A stretch of 64,000 bases of DNA, taken from the NCBI RefSeq assembly GCF_002237655.1, contig NZ_NOKT01000007.1, positions 124,001 to 188,000 on the forward strand, read 5' to 3'. Below, piece after piece: positions 14,956 to 22,631 of the stretch. A program made the translations under genes and the position numbers. This DNA is from Streptomyces sp. XY006 (GTDB lineage Bacteria; Actinomycetota; Actinomycetes; Streptomycetales; Streptomycetaceae). The first letter of the stretch is position 1; each line of letters starts with the position of its first letter. The notes under the pieces were generated by a model. The model made no database searches, was not told the DNA's origin, and was given only the letters and a program-made list of their open reading frames with translations.

Positions 14956-15312
14956 TCAGCAGACGTCGAGGACGGTCACGGGCTGGGCACCGGGCGTGCC
15001 CTCGTCGACCCACCCGGCGACCCACTCGCACTCCGGGTCCTCGTAGTCGTTGCTCGGGTCGGGCTTCCGGAAGATCGCCCACCGTTCGGTGATGGCGTCC
15101 TCCCACTCCCCGACCGTGGCGTGGCTGTCGTCGGCGAGGTTGGCGAGGTGGCAGAACACGCGGGCGTGGCGGTTGAAGGCGGCGAAGGCGCGGCGGATGC
15201 CGGGGTGGCCGAGGGCGAGCATGTCGCCGTCCTCGCCGATGTGGGCGACGGGGATGCCGTAGTGGGTGGCTTCCGTCTCGGGGTCCGTGATGATCTCCGG
15301 CGCGATGGCCAT
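14956..15312 (-). CDS. Hypothetical protein
   Basis: The 118-residue acidic protein contains THYGIPVAHIGEDGDMLALG and HARVFCHLANLADDS. It is flanked by hairpins on both sides, so it may be a monocistronic unit. No recognised domain. Confidence 0.65.
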   Translation of the reverse strand: MAIAPEIITDPETEATHYGIPVAHIGEDGDMLALGHPGIRRAFAAFNRHARVFCHLANLADDSHATVGEWEDAITERWAIFRKPDPSNDYEDPECEWVAGWVDEGTPGAQPVTVLDVC

Positions 15313-15371
15313 GTGCTGCTCCTGGTGGTGGCTGTGCGGGCGGGGGTGGGTGGTGTGGGACGCTGAGCGGA

Positions 15372-15400
15372 GGCCCGCGCTGCTACGGACAGCGCGGGCC
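15372..15400. terminator. 11-bp hairpin terminator
   Basis: GGCCCGCGCTG (15372-15382) and its exact complement (15390-15400) close a 7-nt loop, about 10 nt past the stop of the minus-strand gene at 15410. Confidence 0.7.
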
Positions 15401-15409
15401 GTCTGCGTG

Positions 15410-15781
15410 TCACGGGGTGGGCTCGTCCGGCTGGCCGCGCAGGAACTCCGCCAGCGCCCGGTCGCCCGCCCCGGACTCGGCGTCCCGCTTCGCGAGCTGG
15501 GTGATGAGGTACTTCCGCTGCGCCTTCAGGCGGCGGATCTCGCCGAGCAGCGCGCGGACGTCCTGGACCGCGTGCTTCACGAACTCCTCGTCGGCGTCGG
15601 CGTCCGTGCCGTCGCCGAAGTTGAACGTGCCGACGCCTCGGAGGTACGAGCCGCTGGTGCAGGCGAAGAAGTCGGGGCCGTACTTCTCGTATCGCTCCCA
15701 CGGACCATCGGTGGCGGCGCTGGCGCGGGCGTCGATGTCGGCGATCTGCTGTTCGGTGAGCGGGGCGTGATCGGTGCTCAC
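15410..15781 (-). CDS. Hypothetical phage protein
   Basis: GTG 15781 follows a GGAGA site. The 123-residue product has the pattern TEQQIADIDARASAATDGPW ... DEEFVKHAVQDVRALLGEIR seen in a widespread family of small actinobacteriophage proteins (a helix, a TxGPW turn, then a long helix), loosely like Ea22-type accessory proteins. Function unknown. Confidence 0.65.
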   Translation of the reverse strand: MSTDHAPLTEQQIADIDARASAATDGPWERYEKYGPDFFACTSGSYLRGVGTFNFGDGTDADADEEFVKHAVQDVRALLGEIRRLKAQRKYLITQLAKRDAESGAGDRALAEFLRGQPDEPTP

Positions 15782-15836
15782 AGGTGTCTCCTCGGTGTTG
15801 GTGCCCGGTGTGGGGCGGGGTGGGGTGGTGGGGCAG

Positions 15837-16007
15837 TCAGGCGGCGGCCGGCTGGGCGCTGGGCCGTGGCGCGCCGGGCGTGCCGACGGCTTCGCATAGC
15901 TGCGCCCAGTGCTCGTCTTGCTGCTGCTCGGTCCACGGGCCGCGGGGTGGTGCGGGGTCGGGGCGGGTGGGGACGAGTTCCAGCAGCAGCGCATCCAGCG
16001 GGCTCAT
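15837..16007 (-). CDS. Small hypothetical protein
   Basis: The 56-residue protein MSPLDALLLELVPTRPD... with GPWTEQQQDEHWAQLCEAVG starts in an ATGA overlap with the DUF4326 gene. No function assignable. Confidence 0.55.
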   Translation of the reverse strand: MSPLDALLLELVPTRPDPAPPRGPWTEQQQDEHWAQLCEAVGTPGAPRPSAQPAAA

Positions 16008-16384
16008 TGCGCGGGCTCCTCGTTGGCGAGTTGCAGGAGGACGGCGGCGTGGCAGTGGTCCGGCTCGCCCTCGGCGGGGTGCGGGCAGTAGCAGGCGAGG
16101 TCCTTGCCGCGCAGCTCCGGCAGTCCGGCGAGGATCCGTTCGCGGGTGGCGTCGGCCTTGGCGCCCATCCAGTAGTCGCGGTTGCCGCGGAGCCAGGATC
16201 GGAAGGCGTGGGCGCAGAGCTTGCGTGCCTGTTCGGTGGTTTCGGCGCCGCCCCATTCCATGGCGCCGGCGATGGTGAAGGGGTTGCCGAAGCGGGACGG
16301 TCGGGTGACGATCACGCAGTTGTTGGGCTTGCGCCATCCCTTGGTGCGGCGGCGCTGTACTCGGATGGGCGGGGTGCTGCTCAT
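16004..16384 (-). CDS. DUF4326 domain protein
   Basis: The 126-residue protein shows the DUF4326 signature: IRVQRRRTKGWRKP at the start, RPSRFGNPF, a helical middle, and LRGKDLACYCPHP...CHAAVLLQLAN at the end. The family is frequent in phages and its function is unknown. The conserved Cys/His positions suggest a metal site or catalytic Cys. It is coupled to the downstream mini-gene by ATGA. Confidence 0.85.
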   Translation of the reverse strand: MSSTPPIRVQRRRTKGWRKPNNCVIVTRPSRFGNPFTIAGAMEWGGAETTEQARKLCAHAFRSWLRGNRDYWMGAKADATRERILAGLPELRGKDLACYCPHPAEGEPDHCHAAVLLQLANEEPAQ

Positions 16385-16416
16385 GGGTTGGCTCCGGAGT
16401 GCGTGTTGGCGGACGG

Positions 16417-16677
16417 TCAGGTCTCGTCGATGGCGAGCTGGCCGGGGACCTGGACTGTGGGCTCGGGCGGCATGAGGGCGTCGAGGGCGGCTTGGTGGTC
16501 GGTGTCACCGGAGGCGCAGAAGACCTTGCGGTCGGCGGTGATGGTCCAGCCGGTGCCGGTGAGGGCTTTGCGGGCTTCGTCGAGGTCGGCGAAGTGGGCG
16601 GTGTACTCGTCTTCGTCGTAGGCGTAGCCGCAGACATCGCAGGCGACGGTGATGCAGGTGTGGGCGGCGATGGTCAT
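16417..16677 (-). CDS. Zinc-motif mini-protein
   Basis: The 86-residue protein opens with HTCITVACDVCGYAYDED (a C-x2-C with an outer Cys) and contains KVFCASGDTDHQ. It is likely a small zinc-ribbon fold. Its ATG overlaps the upstream stop. Similar proteins of unknown function occur across Streptomyces phages. Confidence 0.6.
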   Translation of the reverse strand: MTIAAHTCITVACDVCGYAYDEDEYTAHFADLDEARKALTGTGWTITADRKVFCASGDTDHQAALDALMPPEPTVQVPGQLAIDET

Positions 16678-16835
16678 GCGTTCGTCCGTTCTGCGCGGCG
16701 GGCCCGCATGCGGTCTTTGATCTGCTGCTGGGTGGGCTGCTGCCACTGGTGCCAGCCGATGGGCGGCTTCCACCGTCGGGCGTGGCCGCGCTGGGCGAGG
16801 CCGCACCAGCGGCAACCGTTGGGGGTGGTGCTCAT
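16674..16835 (-). CDS. Zinc-motif mini-protein (53 aa)
   Basis: Reads MSTTPNGCRWCGLAQRGHAR, then WKPPIGWHQW and a basic tail ending RAERTNA. The C-x2-C-G...H-x3-W pattern is typical of small actinophage proteins. ATGA overlaps on both sides support it as a real gene. Confidence 0.6.
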   Translation of the reverse strand: MSTTPNGCRWCGLAQRGHARRWKPPIGWHQWQQPTQQQIKDRMRARRAERTNA

Positions 16836-17029
16836 GCGTTGGTCTCCTGTGCGTGGTGGGCGTCGATTCGTGCGGGGTGCGGGGTCTGGAGTCGCCTGCC
16901 GGTTCGGGTGGTGCAGGGTGCTCGTTCGGGGGCTCGGCAGTGGGGGCAGGGGATGCTGCGGGCGGGGTGTGCGCCGAGGCGGTTGCGGAGTTCGTCGGGC
17001 ATGGGGGCGCCGGGCCGGCGGGCGGTCAC
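16832..17029 (-). CDS. Zinc-finger mini-protein
   Basis: GTG 17029 overlaps the methylase stop (GTGA); an internal ATG at 17002 is an alternative. The 65-residue product contains RSIPCPHCRAPERAPCTT then a basic RLQTPHPARIDAHH tail, the C-x2-C-x6-C arrangement with C-terminal His found in many actinobacterial element proteins. Possibly nucleic-acid binding. Confidence 0.65.
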   Translation of the reverse strand: MTARRPGAPMPDELRNRLGAHPARSIPCPHCRAPERAPCTTRTGRRLQTPHPARIDAHHAQETNA

Positions 17030-17847
17030 TGCGTCGCCGCCGCGGTGAAGAGATCGAGCTGGTCGCCGAGTGGCCGGTTGGACCAGAGCACTTCGGTCCG
17101 GGCCTTGGCGCTGGTGGCGTTGCCGGTCATGGTCTGCTGCGTGTACCGGTGCCAGCCGTCGTAGAGCTCGGCGTAGAGCGGGCTGTCGTAGCCGGAGAGG
17201 ACGACGGCGGCGCGGCAGTCGGCGAGTGCGGCCGCCAGCTCGCGGTGCTCGCCCTCGGTCTTCATCTCGATCCGGTAGTTCGACCACGGGCGGGTCGTGC
17301 CGAGGTACGGGGGGTCGACGTACAGCAGCACGTCGGGCTGTGCCCCGTACTTCCCGATGAGCGTGAGCGCGGGCAGGGTCTCCAGGGAGACGGCGTGCAG
17401 GCGTTCGGCAGCTGCGGCGAGCCGGTCGACGTAGCCGTCCATGTAGCCGGGCATGGATGTCGCGGAGCCTGCGGGGTCGATGTAGTGCCGCCAGCCGGTG
17501 TTGCGGAGGGTGCCTGAGCGGCCCTGTGCGAGGCGGGACCAGATGCGGCGGGCGAGCTCCAGGTCGTCGGCGGCGGGCTCGAACGTGGCGGCGAGCTCGG
17601 CGCGGCCGTGCGGGGTGAGGGCGCACGCCCGGAGCAGTTCGGTAGGCCGCTCGCGGAGGACGCGCCAGAAGGTCATGAGTTCGCCGTCGAGGTCGTTGAC
17701 GGTCTCCATGCGGGACGGGGGCTTGGCGAGGAGGACGGAGAGGCCGCCGGCGTAGGGCTCGACGTAGTGGTCGTGGTCGGGCAGCAGGGAGACGATCCAG
17801 GGGGCGACGCGCTGCTTGCTGCCGAAGTACGGGACGGGGCTCTTCAC
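17026..17847 (-). CDS. DNA adenine methyltransferase (Dam/D12 class)
   Basis: The 273-residue protein has the N-terminal PYFGSKQRVAPWI (target/SAM contact), VEPYAGGLSVLL (SAM-binding motif I) and the catalytic DPPYLGTTRPW. The set and order match D12-class N6-adenine methylases. No restriction partner is adjacent, so it is an orphan methylase that probably protects phage DNA or marks it for replication. GTGA coupling links it to the zinc-finger mini-gene. Confidence 0.93.
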   Translation of the reverse strand: MKSPVPYFGSKQRVAPWIVSLLPDHDHYVEPYAGGLSVLLAKPPSRMETVNDLDGELMTFWRVLRERPTELLRACALTPHGRAELAATFEPAADDLELARRIWSRLAQGRSGTLRNTGWRHYIDPAGSATSMPGYMDGYVDRLAAAAERLHAVSLETLPALTLIGKYGAQPDVLLYVDPPYLGTTRPWSNYRIEMKTEGEHRELAAALADCRAAVVLSGYDSPLYAELYDGWHRYTQQTMTGNATSAKARTEVLWSNRPLGDQLDLFTAAATQ

Positions 17848-18218
17848 GCGTTGGCCTCCTCGGTGATCTGTGCGGCGGTGGTGCGCTGCTGGGGGAAGTT
17901 GTGGCCGGCGGTGTCGCGTGCTTCGGCTTCGGCGACGAGGGCGGCGAGCGCGGCGCGGATGGGGCTGTTGTTGATCGGCTGGCTGCCGCCGACGGAGGGG
18001 GCGTCGTACTCGGGCGGCACGTAGCCGGTCCAGTGCTGGGGGGTGGTGTGGCCGATGGGGGGTTGGGTGAGTCGTTCGGCGAGGTCGGGGTGGCGGAGGA
18101 CGAGGGCGCGGCGGCGGGTGTTCTCCTGTGCGGCGTTGGTGCGGGCCTGCTTGATCAGGCGGAGGAGGTCGCCGGGGTTGCGGCGGAGCACGGCGACGTC
18201 CTGCTCGGTGAGGTTCAC
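17844..18218 (-). CDS. Hypothetical protein
   Basis: GTG 18218 overlaps the upstream stop. The 124-residue product has LTEQDVAVLRRNPGDLLRLI, HPDLAERLTQP and a C-terminal helix AALAALVAEAEARDTAGHNF. No recognised domain. It is part of a tightly coupled four-gene run from the helicase loader to the methylase. Confidence 0.6.
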   Translation of the reverse strand: MNLTEQDVAVLRRNPGDLLRLIKQARTNAAQENTRRRALVLRHPDLAERLTQPPIGHTTPQHWTGYVPPEYDAPSVGGSQPINNSPIRAALAALVAEAEARDTAGHNFPQQRTTAAQITEEANA

Positions 18219-18526
18219 GGGCCGGTCTCCTCGCTGACGTCGCGGATCTTCACGGCGGGGCTGCGGGGCGGGGGCGGGTCGTTGCGGTGCTTCCAGGCGT
18301 TCACCGTGTGTCGGGGGCGCACGACCAGGGCGACGAGGAGTTCGACGGCGAACACGGCCTGAGCCGCCCACCATCCCGGCCGCTTCCGTGCAGGGCCGTC
18401 GCGCAGCTCGCGGGCGCGTCGGTACACCTGGTCCCAGGCCCATGTGTCGATGCGGTCGAGTGGGCGGACGCAGCGGGCGGCGTAGCCGAGGGCGAACGCG
18501 CCGAGGATGGCGAGGGTGAGGTTCAT
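18215..18526 (-). CDS. Small two-helix membrane protein
   Basis: The 103-residue protein has an N-terminal membrane helix (LTLAILGAFALGYAARCV) and a second (WWAAQAVFAVELLVALVV) with charged loops. Start and stop overlap both neighbours. Function unknown; its place between replication genes is unusual for a membrane protein. Confidence 0.6.
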   Translation of the reverse strand: MNLTLAILGAFALGYAARCVRPLDRIDTWAWDQVYRRARELRDGPARKRPGWWAAQAVFAVELLVALVVRPRHTVNAWKHRNDPPPPRSPAVKIRDVSEETGP

Positions 18527-19221
18527 GCGGCGGCCTGCTTGCGGCGGTCGCCGCCCTTGATGACGACGCGGTCGCACATCTCGATCAACCGGGAGGAGAC
18601 GCGGTCGCCGACGCGGTCGATGAGCTCCTTGGGGAGGACGTTCGACGTGAGGATGGTGGGGAGCTGGTTCTCGTACCGGTGGTTGACGAGCCGGAAGTTG
18701 ATCTCTTCGACCCACTCGCTCGACTTGGCGGCGCCGAGGTCGTCGAGGAGGAGCAGCGGGGCGTGCGCGTACTTGCGGAACTCGGTCTCGCTGTCGACGC
18801 CGGCGCGGGGCCGGAGCGCGGCGTACAGGTCGGCTGAGCTGGTGGCGGTCCAGCGCCAGGTGATGCCGGTGGGGGCGAGGTAGCGGAGGGCGCCGTAGGC
18901 CTGGTGGGTTTTGCCGGTGCCGGTGACTCCGAGGAGCAGCAGGGAGCGGTGGCGGCCGACGCTGGTGGTGACGCGGCCGGCTGACTGCTCGCGGCTCGCG
19001 GCGATGAGGGAGTCGGCCCAGGCCTTCACTTCGGGCTGGTCGGGGAGGGCGCGCTGGTAGATGAACGGGACGTGTTGGGTGGCGTGGTGGATTTCCTTGC
19101 GGGCGATCGACCAGCGGTCGTAGGGGTCGCCGGTGATGTCGTTGATCTGGTCGGGGGTGAGGTTGTGTGCGGTGAGGGCGTCGTCCCAGCCGGTGAGGTT
19201 TATGCGGGTCATGTGGTCCAT
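18523..19221 (-). CDS. DnaC-like helicase loader ATPase
   Basis: The 232-residue AAA+ protein has Walker A LGVTGTGKTH (about 99-107), Walker B PLLLLDDLGAAKSSEW, sensor I TSNVLP and the box VSSRLIEMC, the DnaC/IstB pattern. It should load the host DnaB helicase at the element origin. It lies immediately downstream of the replisome organiser, the lambda O/P-type order. Both are needed for a host-polymerase-dependent replicon, and no DNA polymerase gene is visible in the window. Confidence 0.9.
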   Translation of the reverse strand: MDHMTRINLTGWDDALTAHNLTPDQINDITGDPYDRWSIARKEIHHATQHVPFIYQRALPDQPEVKAWADSLIAASREQSAGRVTTSVGRHRSLLLLGVTGTGKTHQAYGALRYLAPTGITWRWTATSSADLYAALRPRAGVDSETEFRKYAHAPLLLLDDLGAAKSSEWVEEINFRLVNHRYENQLPTILTSNVLPKELIDRVGDRVSSRLIEMCDRVVIKGGDRRKQAAA

Positions 19222-19235
19222 GGGGTGTGGGCTTT

Positions 19236-20159
19236 CTAGAAGAAGGGTTCGTCGTAGGCGTCTTCGTTGACGGGGTTGCGGTACGGCTGGTAGCCGCCGG
19301 AGACCGCGCGGAGGTGGGGGCCGGGCTGGGGGTCGGGCTCGTCGTCGTAGCAGCCCTTGTTGAGCCAGGTGGCCGGGTACTTCGTGTACTTGGGGTCCTG
19401 GCCAGCGCGCTCGTGGGCGTAGTTCTTGGCCGCGTCGACGATGTGCTGCGGGTCGGCGCCGCGTTCGATGGCGGCGATCCAGGCCTTGCGGGCTTCTTCC
19501 TTGGCCTTGCGCTTGGGGTAGGTCAGCCAGAAGGCGCCGAAGGCTTCGAGGTGCAGCTGCTCGGTGGGCTCGTCTGCCTGAGCCGCAGGCGAAGAAGAGT
19601 CTTTTGGTAGTTGGTTGTCTGACGGTTGTTGGTGGTTAGGGCGGCGTTCCGTCCGTGACGGACGGACTTTAAGTGCGTGACGGCTAGGCGTTGAGTGCGT
19701 GACATCGGCGGTCACGGACTCTGCGTCCGTGACGGTCACGCCTTCTCCGCCTGTGACAGTCACGGACTCTGAGTGCGTGACACCCTTCGAGCGAGACCGG
19801 CGCTTCCGCTCAGCAGCCGCAGCGCGAAAGTCGTCCTCCTCGCGCTCCAGATCCGTCCAGTCGGTCGCCGGACGGCACAGGTGCATCGCGAGCTTCCAGC
19901 GCGTGCGTCCCTCAGTGACCCCGTCGCGAGCGATCAGGCCGCCTGCCTCCAGGCGGCGAAGCGCCCTCTGGACGGTGGTGCGGTCGTAGCCCGTGCGGTA
20001 CTGGATGCGCAGCACGGAGGGGTGAGCGTTCGTGCCGTCCGACCGGGCGTGCTCGGCGAGCGCCTGGAGGACGTGCCGGGCTGTGGTGTCCGGCTTGCCC
20101 TTCTCGGTACGCAGCATGGGCGCGTGGTCCATGGCCCACTCGACTGCATCGGTACTCAA
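19236..20159 (-). CDS. Replisome organiser (winged-helix replication initiator)
   Basis: The 307-residue protein has an N-terminal winged helix (about 20-95, IQYRTGYDRTTVQRALRRLE), a low-complexity centre rich in VTVT/ESVT (about 125-165), and a C-terminal domain with FWLTYPKRKAKEEARKAWIA ... YPATWLNKGCYDD, typical of phage replication initiators that recruit a helicase loader. The centre is encoded by repeated GTSCGTGAC units, so the initiator probably binds iterons inside its own gene. It is divergent from the HTH gene at 20327. Confidence 0.8.
   Translation of the reverse strand: MSTDAVEWAMDHAPMLRTEKGKPDTTARHVLQALAEHARSDGTNAHPSVLRIQYRTGYDRTTVQRALRRLEAGGLIARDGVTEGRTRWKLAMHLCRPATDWTDLEREEDDFRAAAAERKRRSRSKGVTHSESVTVTGGEGVTVTDAESVTADVTHSTPSRHALKVRPSRTERRPNHQQPSDNQLPKDSSSPAAQADEPTEQLHLEAFGAFWLTYPKRKAKEEARKAWIAAIERGADPQHIVDAAKNYAHERAGQDPKYTKYPATWLNKGCYDDEPDPQPGPHLRAVSGGYQPYRNPVNEDAYDEPFF
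19591..19781. other. Predicted element replication origin (iterons plus AT-rich block)
   Basis: Within the initiator gene, nonamers GTSCGTGAC lie at 19651, 19673, 19695, 19725 and 19773 and, inverted, at 19711 and 19759; partial copies lie between. Several are spaced 22 nt apart (19651-19673-19695). On one side is an unusually AT-rich stretch for this genome (19591-19640). Iterons plus a melting region inside the initiator gene is the lambda ori arrangement. No experimental proof. Confidence 0.7.
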
Positions 20160-20326
20160 CGTTCTCTCTCTCGTTTGCGCTGGTCAGGGCATGACTGTTC
20201 GGCTGCCCGTTATGGATCTCTTGCGCACATCCATGATGCCACATGCATGTGGCCACACGCGAGTGTCTTGGGGGAGTCAGAGGGGCGGGCTTCCATGTGG
20301 CCACCTCCATGTGCGAACATGCAGGC
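20160..20326. promoter_or_regulatory. Divergent operator region with CATGTGGCCAC repeats
   Basis: A perfect 16-bp palindrome GCCACATGCATGTGGC lies at 20238-20253. CCATGTGGCCAC (20293-20304) and CCATGTGCGAACATGC (20307-20322) follow, the last abutting the ATG at 20327. The region separates the replication operon from an HTH gene, so these dyads are likely operators controlling replication initiation. Confidence 0.7.
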
Positions 20327-20566
20327 ATGCCCGCCACCGAAGAGACCGTCGCTGCCCTGCGGAAGGCAGTGCGCGCGAAGAAGACCGCCGAGGACCGTGC
20401 CGAGGCCGCACGCGCCGCCCTGGCAACCGTCATGGCCGACGCCATACAGGCGGGCATGAAGCAATCCGAGGTCGTCGCGGTGACTGGGTACACCCGCGAG
20501 CACGTCCGCCGGCTGGTGCGCGAGGTCGAGGACGTGCGCGCTGCGAAGAACATCGCCGAGTCCTGA
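20327..20566 (+). CDS. Small HTH protein, putative repressor of replication operon
   Basis: The 79-residue protein has a charged helical N-terminus (ALRKAVRAKKTAEDRAEAAR) and a clear HTH, AIQAGMKQSEVVAVTGYTRE followed by HVRRLVREVED. The ATG sits on the edge of the dyads, with almost no leader. It is divergent from the replisome organiser, so autoregulation and copy control are the natural inference. Confidence 0.7.
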   Translation: MPATEETVAALRKAVRAKKTAEDRAEAARAALATVMADAIQAGMKQSEVVAVTGYTREHVRRLVREVEDVRAAKNIAES

Positions 20567-20591
20567 CACCGTCCCCCTCCTCTCATCTGCG

Positions 20592-20611
20592 GGCCCCGTT
20601 TCGGCGGGGCC
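20592..20611. terminator. Hairpin terminator
   Basis: GGCCCCG (20592-20598) and CGGGGCC (20605-20611) flank a 6-nt loop, about 25 nt past the stop at 20566 and near the convergent gene end at 20624. Confidence 0.65.
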
Positions 20612-20623
20612 TTCGTCGTGTGG

Positions 20624-20947
20624 CTACGCGGCGCGGCCGGCTTGGGCGGCGCGGGTGCCGCGCCAGACGCCGACGGCGGAGCGCTCGCCCGTCGGCCGGC
20701 GGGAGCGGTCGAAGCTCACGTGTTCGATCACGCCGTCGCGGACGAGGGAGAGGACGAGGTTTCCCCAGTCGGCACGCGGGTTCGGCGGCTCGGGCAGGTC
20801 GTGCTGCTTGGCGATCTCGTAGCTCGTGAACAGGCGGCCGGTGCGCGCCGCGGTGACGAACGCGGGCCGTACCTGGTCGACCCACGTGTGGTAGTCCGGG
20901 GCGGTCGCGGGTTGGGTGCCGTCGAGGGTGGGTTGTATCGCGGGCAT
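20624..20947 (-). CDS. Hypothetical winged-helix-like phage protein
   Basis: ATG 20947 follows a perfect GGAGG. The 107-residue protein reads YHTWVDQVRPAFVTAARTGR, FTSYEIAKQHDLPEPPNPRA and WGNLVLSLVRDGVIEHVSFD. The spacing of helices and a following beta-wing suggest a winged-helix fold. Homologues are frequent in actinophages beside replication genes, but no specific role is known to me. Confidence 0.65.
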   Translation of the reverse strand: MPAIQPTLDGTQPATAPDYHTWVDQVRPAFVTAARTGRLFTSYEIAKQHDLPEPPNPRADWGNLVLSLVRDGVIEHVSFDRSRRPTGERSAVGVWRGTRAAQAGRAA

Positions 20948-20962
20948 CGGGTCCTCCAGGGG

Positions 20963-20985
20963 GCCCCGCACCGGGGGTGCGGGGC
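20963..20985. terminator. 10-bp hairpin
   Basis: GCCCCGCACC (20963-20972) pairs with 20976-20985 over a 3-nt loop, downstream of the minus-strand gene ending at 21001. Confidence 0.7.
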
Positions 20986-21000
20986 TCGCCGTGTGGTCGG

Positions 21001-21330
21001 TCAGCTGTAGTCGTGCAGGACGAGCCAGGACGGCTCGGGATGAACCTCGTGGCCGAGCCGGACGGCCGTGTCGTGGAGGACGGTGTTCCAGACCGGAAGC
21101 TCGTACCGGCGGTAGTCGTCGGCGGTGACCTGGGCGAAGCCAGCGGGCTCGACCTCCTCGCAGATGGCGAGGAGGAAGAGCCGCTCGGAGTCGCCGAGGA
21201 AGAGGCGTTGGATGCGGCCGAGGCGCTCGCCGTCGGGCTGGTTGGCGAGGACGTTGTCCAGCCGCTCGAAGTCGGTCGTGGCGGGGACCTCGAAGCCGTA
21301 GCCGCGGTAGACGGAGTGGTGGAGTCCCAT
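21001..21330 (-). CDS. Hypothetical protein
   Basis: The 109-residue protein begins MGLHHSVYRGYGFEVP and contains LDNVLANQPDGERLGRIQRL and HEVHPEPSWLVLHDYS. Similar small proteins occur in Streptomyces phages. No fold recognised. Confidence 0.65.
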   Translation of the reverse strand: MGLHHSVYRGYGFEVPATTDFERLDNVLANQPDGERLGRIQRLFLGDSERLFLLAICEEVEPAGFAQVTADDYRRYELPVWNTVLHDTAVRLGHEVHPEPSWLVLHDYS

Positions 21331-21348
21331 GTCGTGTCTTCCTGGTGG

Positions 21349-21429
21349 TTAGTGGCCGATGGGGGCGCTGCACGCCCGGCAGAAACCAGCACCGGGCGGC
21401 AGCGGCGTAGAGCAGCGGGGGCAGGTCAC
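21349..21429 (-). CDS. 26-residue zinc-ribbon mini-protein
   Basis: GTG 21429 overlaps the RNA ligase stop (GTGA). The product reads VTCPRCSTPLPPGAGF then CRACSAPIGH and ends with TAA. Two C-x2-C knuckles 11 residues apart form a minimal zinc ribbon. Coupling and the intact motif support it despite its size. Confidence 0.55.
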   Translation of the reverse strand: MTCPRCSTPLPPGAGFCRACSAPIGH

Positions 21430-22631
21430 GTCTCGTCGTCCTGCACGTAGGGCGCGGTCGTCTCGGGACGGATCGCTCGCCACAGGTGCAGGCCCGTCGG
21501 GCGGCCGTCGAGCATGAGGAACATGCAGGCGCGCACGGCCTGGCCGTCGATGCGCTGGACGGCACGGGCGAACTCGCCTCGGTCTCTGGCGAGGTGGGCG
21601 ATGGCCGCGTACTCCTCGGTAACGCGCTCGGCGAGTACGGCCGCCTGCTCCTCCATCCGGGCCGCGACGGACTTGACCCACTGGTCGAACTCGTCGGGTA
21701 CGGCGTCGAGGAGCGCGGCGAGCGGGTCATGGCCGCTGCTCTGGAGCGCGGTGATCTCGTCGGCGGGGCAGCCGAGGGCCTTCGCCACGACCTTCGGCGG
21801 CTGGTCGGCGTACTTCTGCATGCCGAGCATCCGCCAGATGTCCCGTTCGGTGATGCCGGTCAGGACCTTGTGGAGGCGGACGTACTCCGACAGCTTCGCC
21901 TTGGCGCGGAGACCGGACGCGTAGCGGATGACGTAGCCCTCAGTGGAGATGCCGGACGTCGGGGTGCCGTCGGGGCGGGAGTTGGACTCGGTGAGCTTCA
22001 CCAGTTCGGGCAGCGGCAGGGCGGGCCAGGTGCGGACGACCGTGCCGAGGTTTTGCCAGTCCTGCGCGGCGTAGGAGAGGCGGACTTCGCGACCGTCGGC
22101 GTCGAACGCGGCGAGGAGAACGAGGTCGTGGCGGCCACCGTAGTCGACGACGATCCGGTTCTCCGGGTAGACGATCTCCGCGAGGTAGGTGACTCCAGGC
22201 GTCAGCAGGAACGTGTCTCCCTCGTCGAGCCAGCCCTGCGCCCACCGGGCCTGCTCGCTCGTGAACGATCCCTTGGAGGCGACGTGCCATCCGTCGGCGT
22301 AGTGGAAGACGATGCCGAGGCTGCCGTCGACCTTGTCGTACACCTCGAACGGCTCGTCGGGCAGCGGCGGGGCGTAGTCGTTGCCGTGGCCGTGCTCGCC
22401 GACGTTGAAGAACTTCGGGAACGGCCACGCCACGATCTCGCCGGTCGTGTCGTCGACGATCAGGCCCCGGCAGCGGAGCGTGGCAGTGGTCCAGGCGCGG
22501 GAGTACTGCGCGGTCCGCGTGTACGTGTAGATCGACAGCGGCAGGTGCGGGTGCTGCTTGCGGGTGACGAGCCTGGCATCGAGAGCTGTGGCCAGTTCGT
22601 CTGCCGGGATGAGCTCGTGGAGCGCGGTCAT
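21426..22631 (-). CDS. T4 Rnl1-type RNA ligase
   Basis: The 401-residue protein carries the nucleotidyltransferase lysine motif YDKVDGSLGIVFH (Lys about 100), the upstream Rnl1 hallmark RGLIVDDTTGEIVAWPFPKF, a motif-III-like AEIVYPENRIVVDY, and EGYVIRY near motif IV with AKAKLSEY as motif V. These ligases reseal broken RNA, classically tRNA cut by anticodon nucleases. No polynucleotide kinase gene is visible within the element portion here. ATG 22631 is chosen because it overlaps the preceding stop (ATGA). Confidence 0.9.
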   Translation of the reverse strand: MTALHELIPADELATALDARLVTRKQHPHLPLSIYTYTRTAQYSRAWTTATLRCRGLIVDDTTGEIVAWPFPKFFNVGEHGHGNDYAPPLPDEPFEVYDKVDGSLGIVFHYADGWHVASKGSFTSEQARWAQGWLDEGDTFLLTPGVTYLAEIVYPENRIVVDYGGRHDLVLLAAFDADGREVRLSYAAQDWQNLGTVVRTWPALPLPELVKLTESNSRPDGTPTSGISTEGYVIRYASGLRAKAKLSEYVRLHKVLTGITERDIWRMLGMQKYADQPPKVVAKALGCPADEITALQSSGHDPLAALLDAVPDEFDQWVKSVAARMEEQAAVLAERVTEEYAAIAHLARDRGEFARAVQRIDGQAVRACMFLMLDGRPTGLHLWRAIRPETTAPYVQDDET

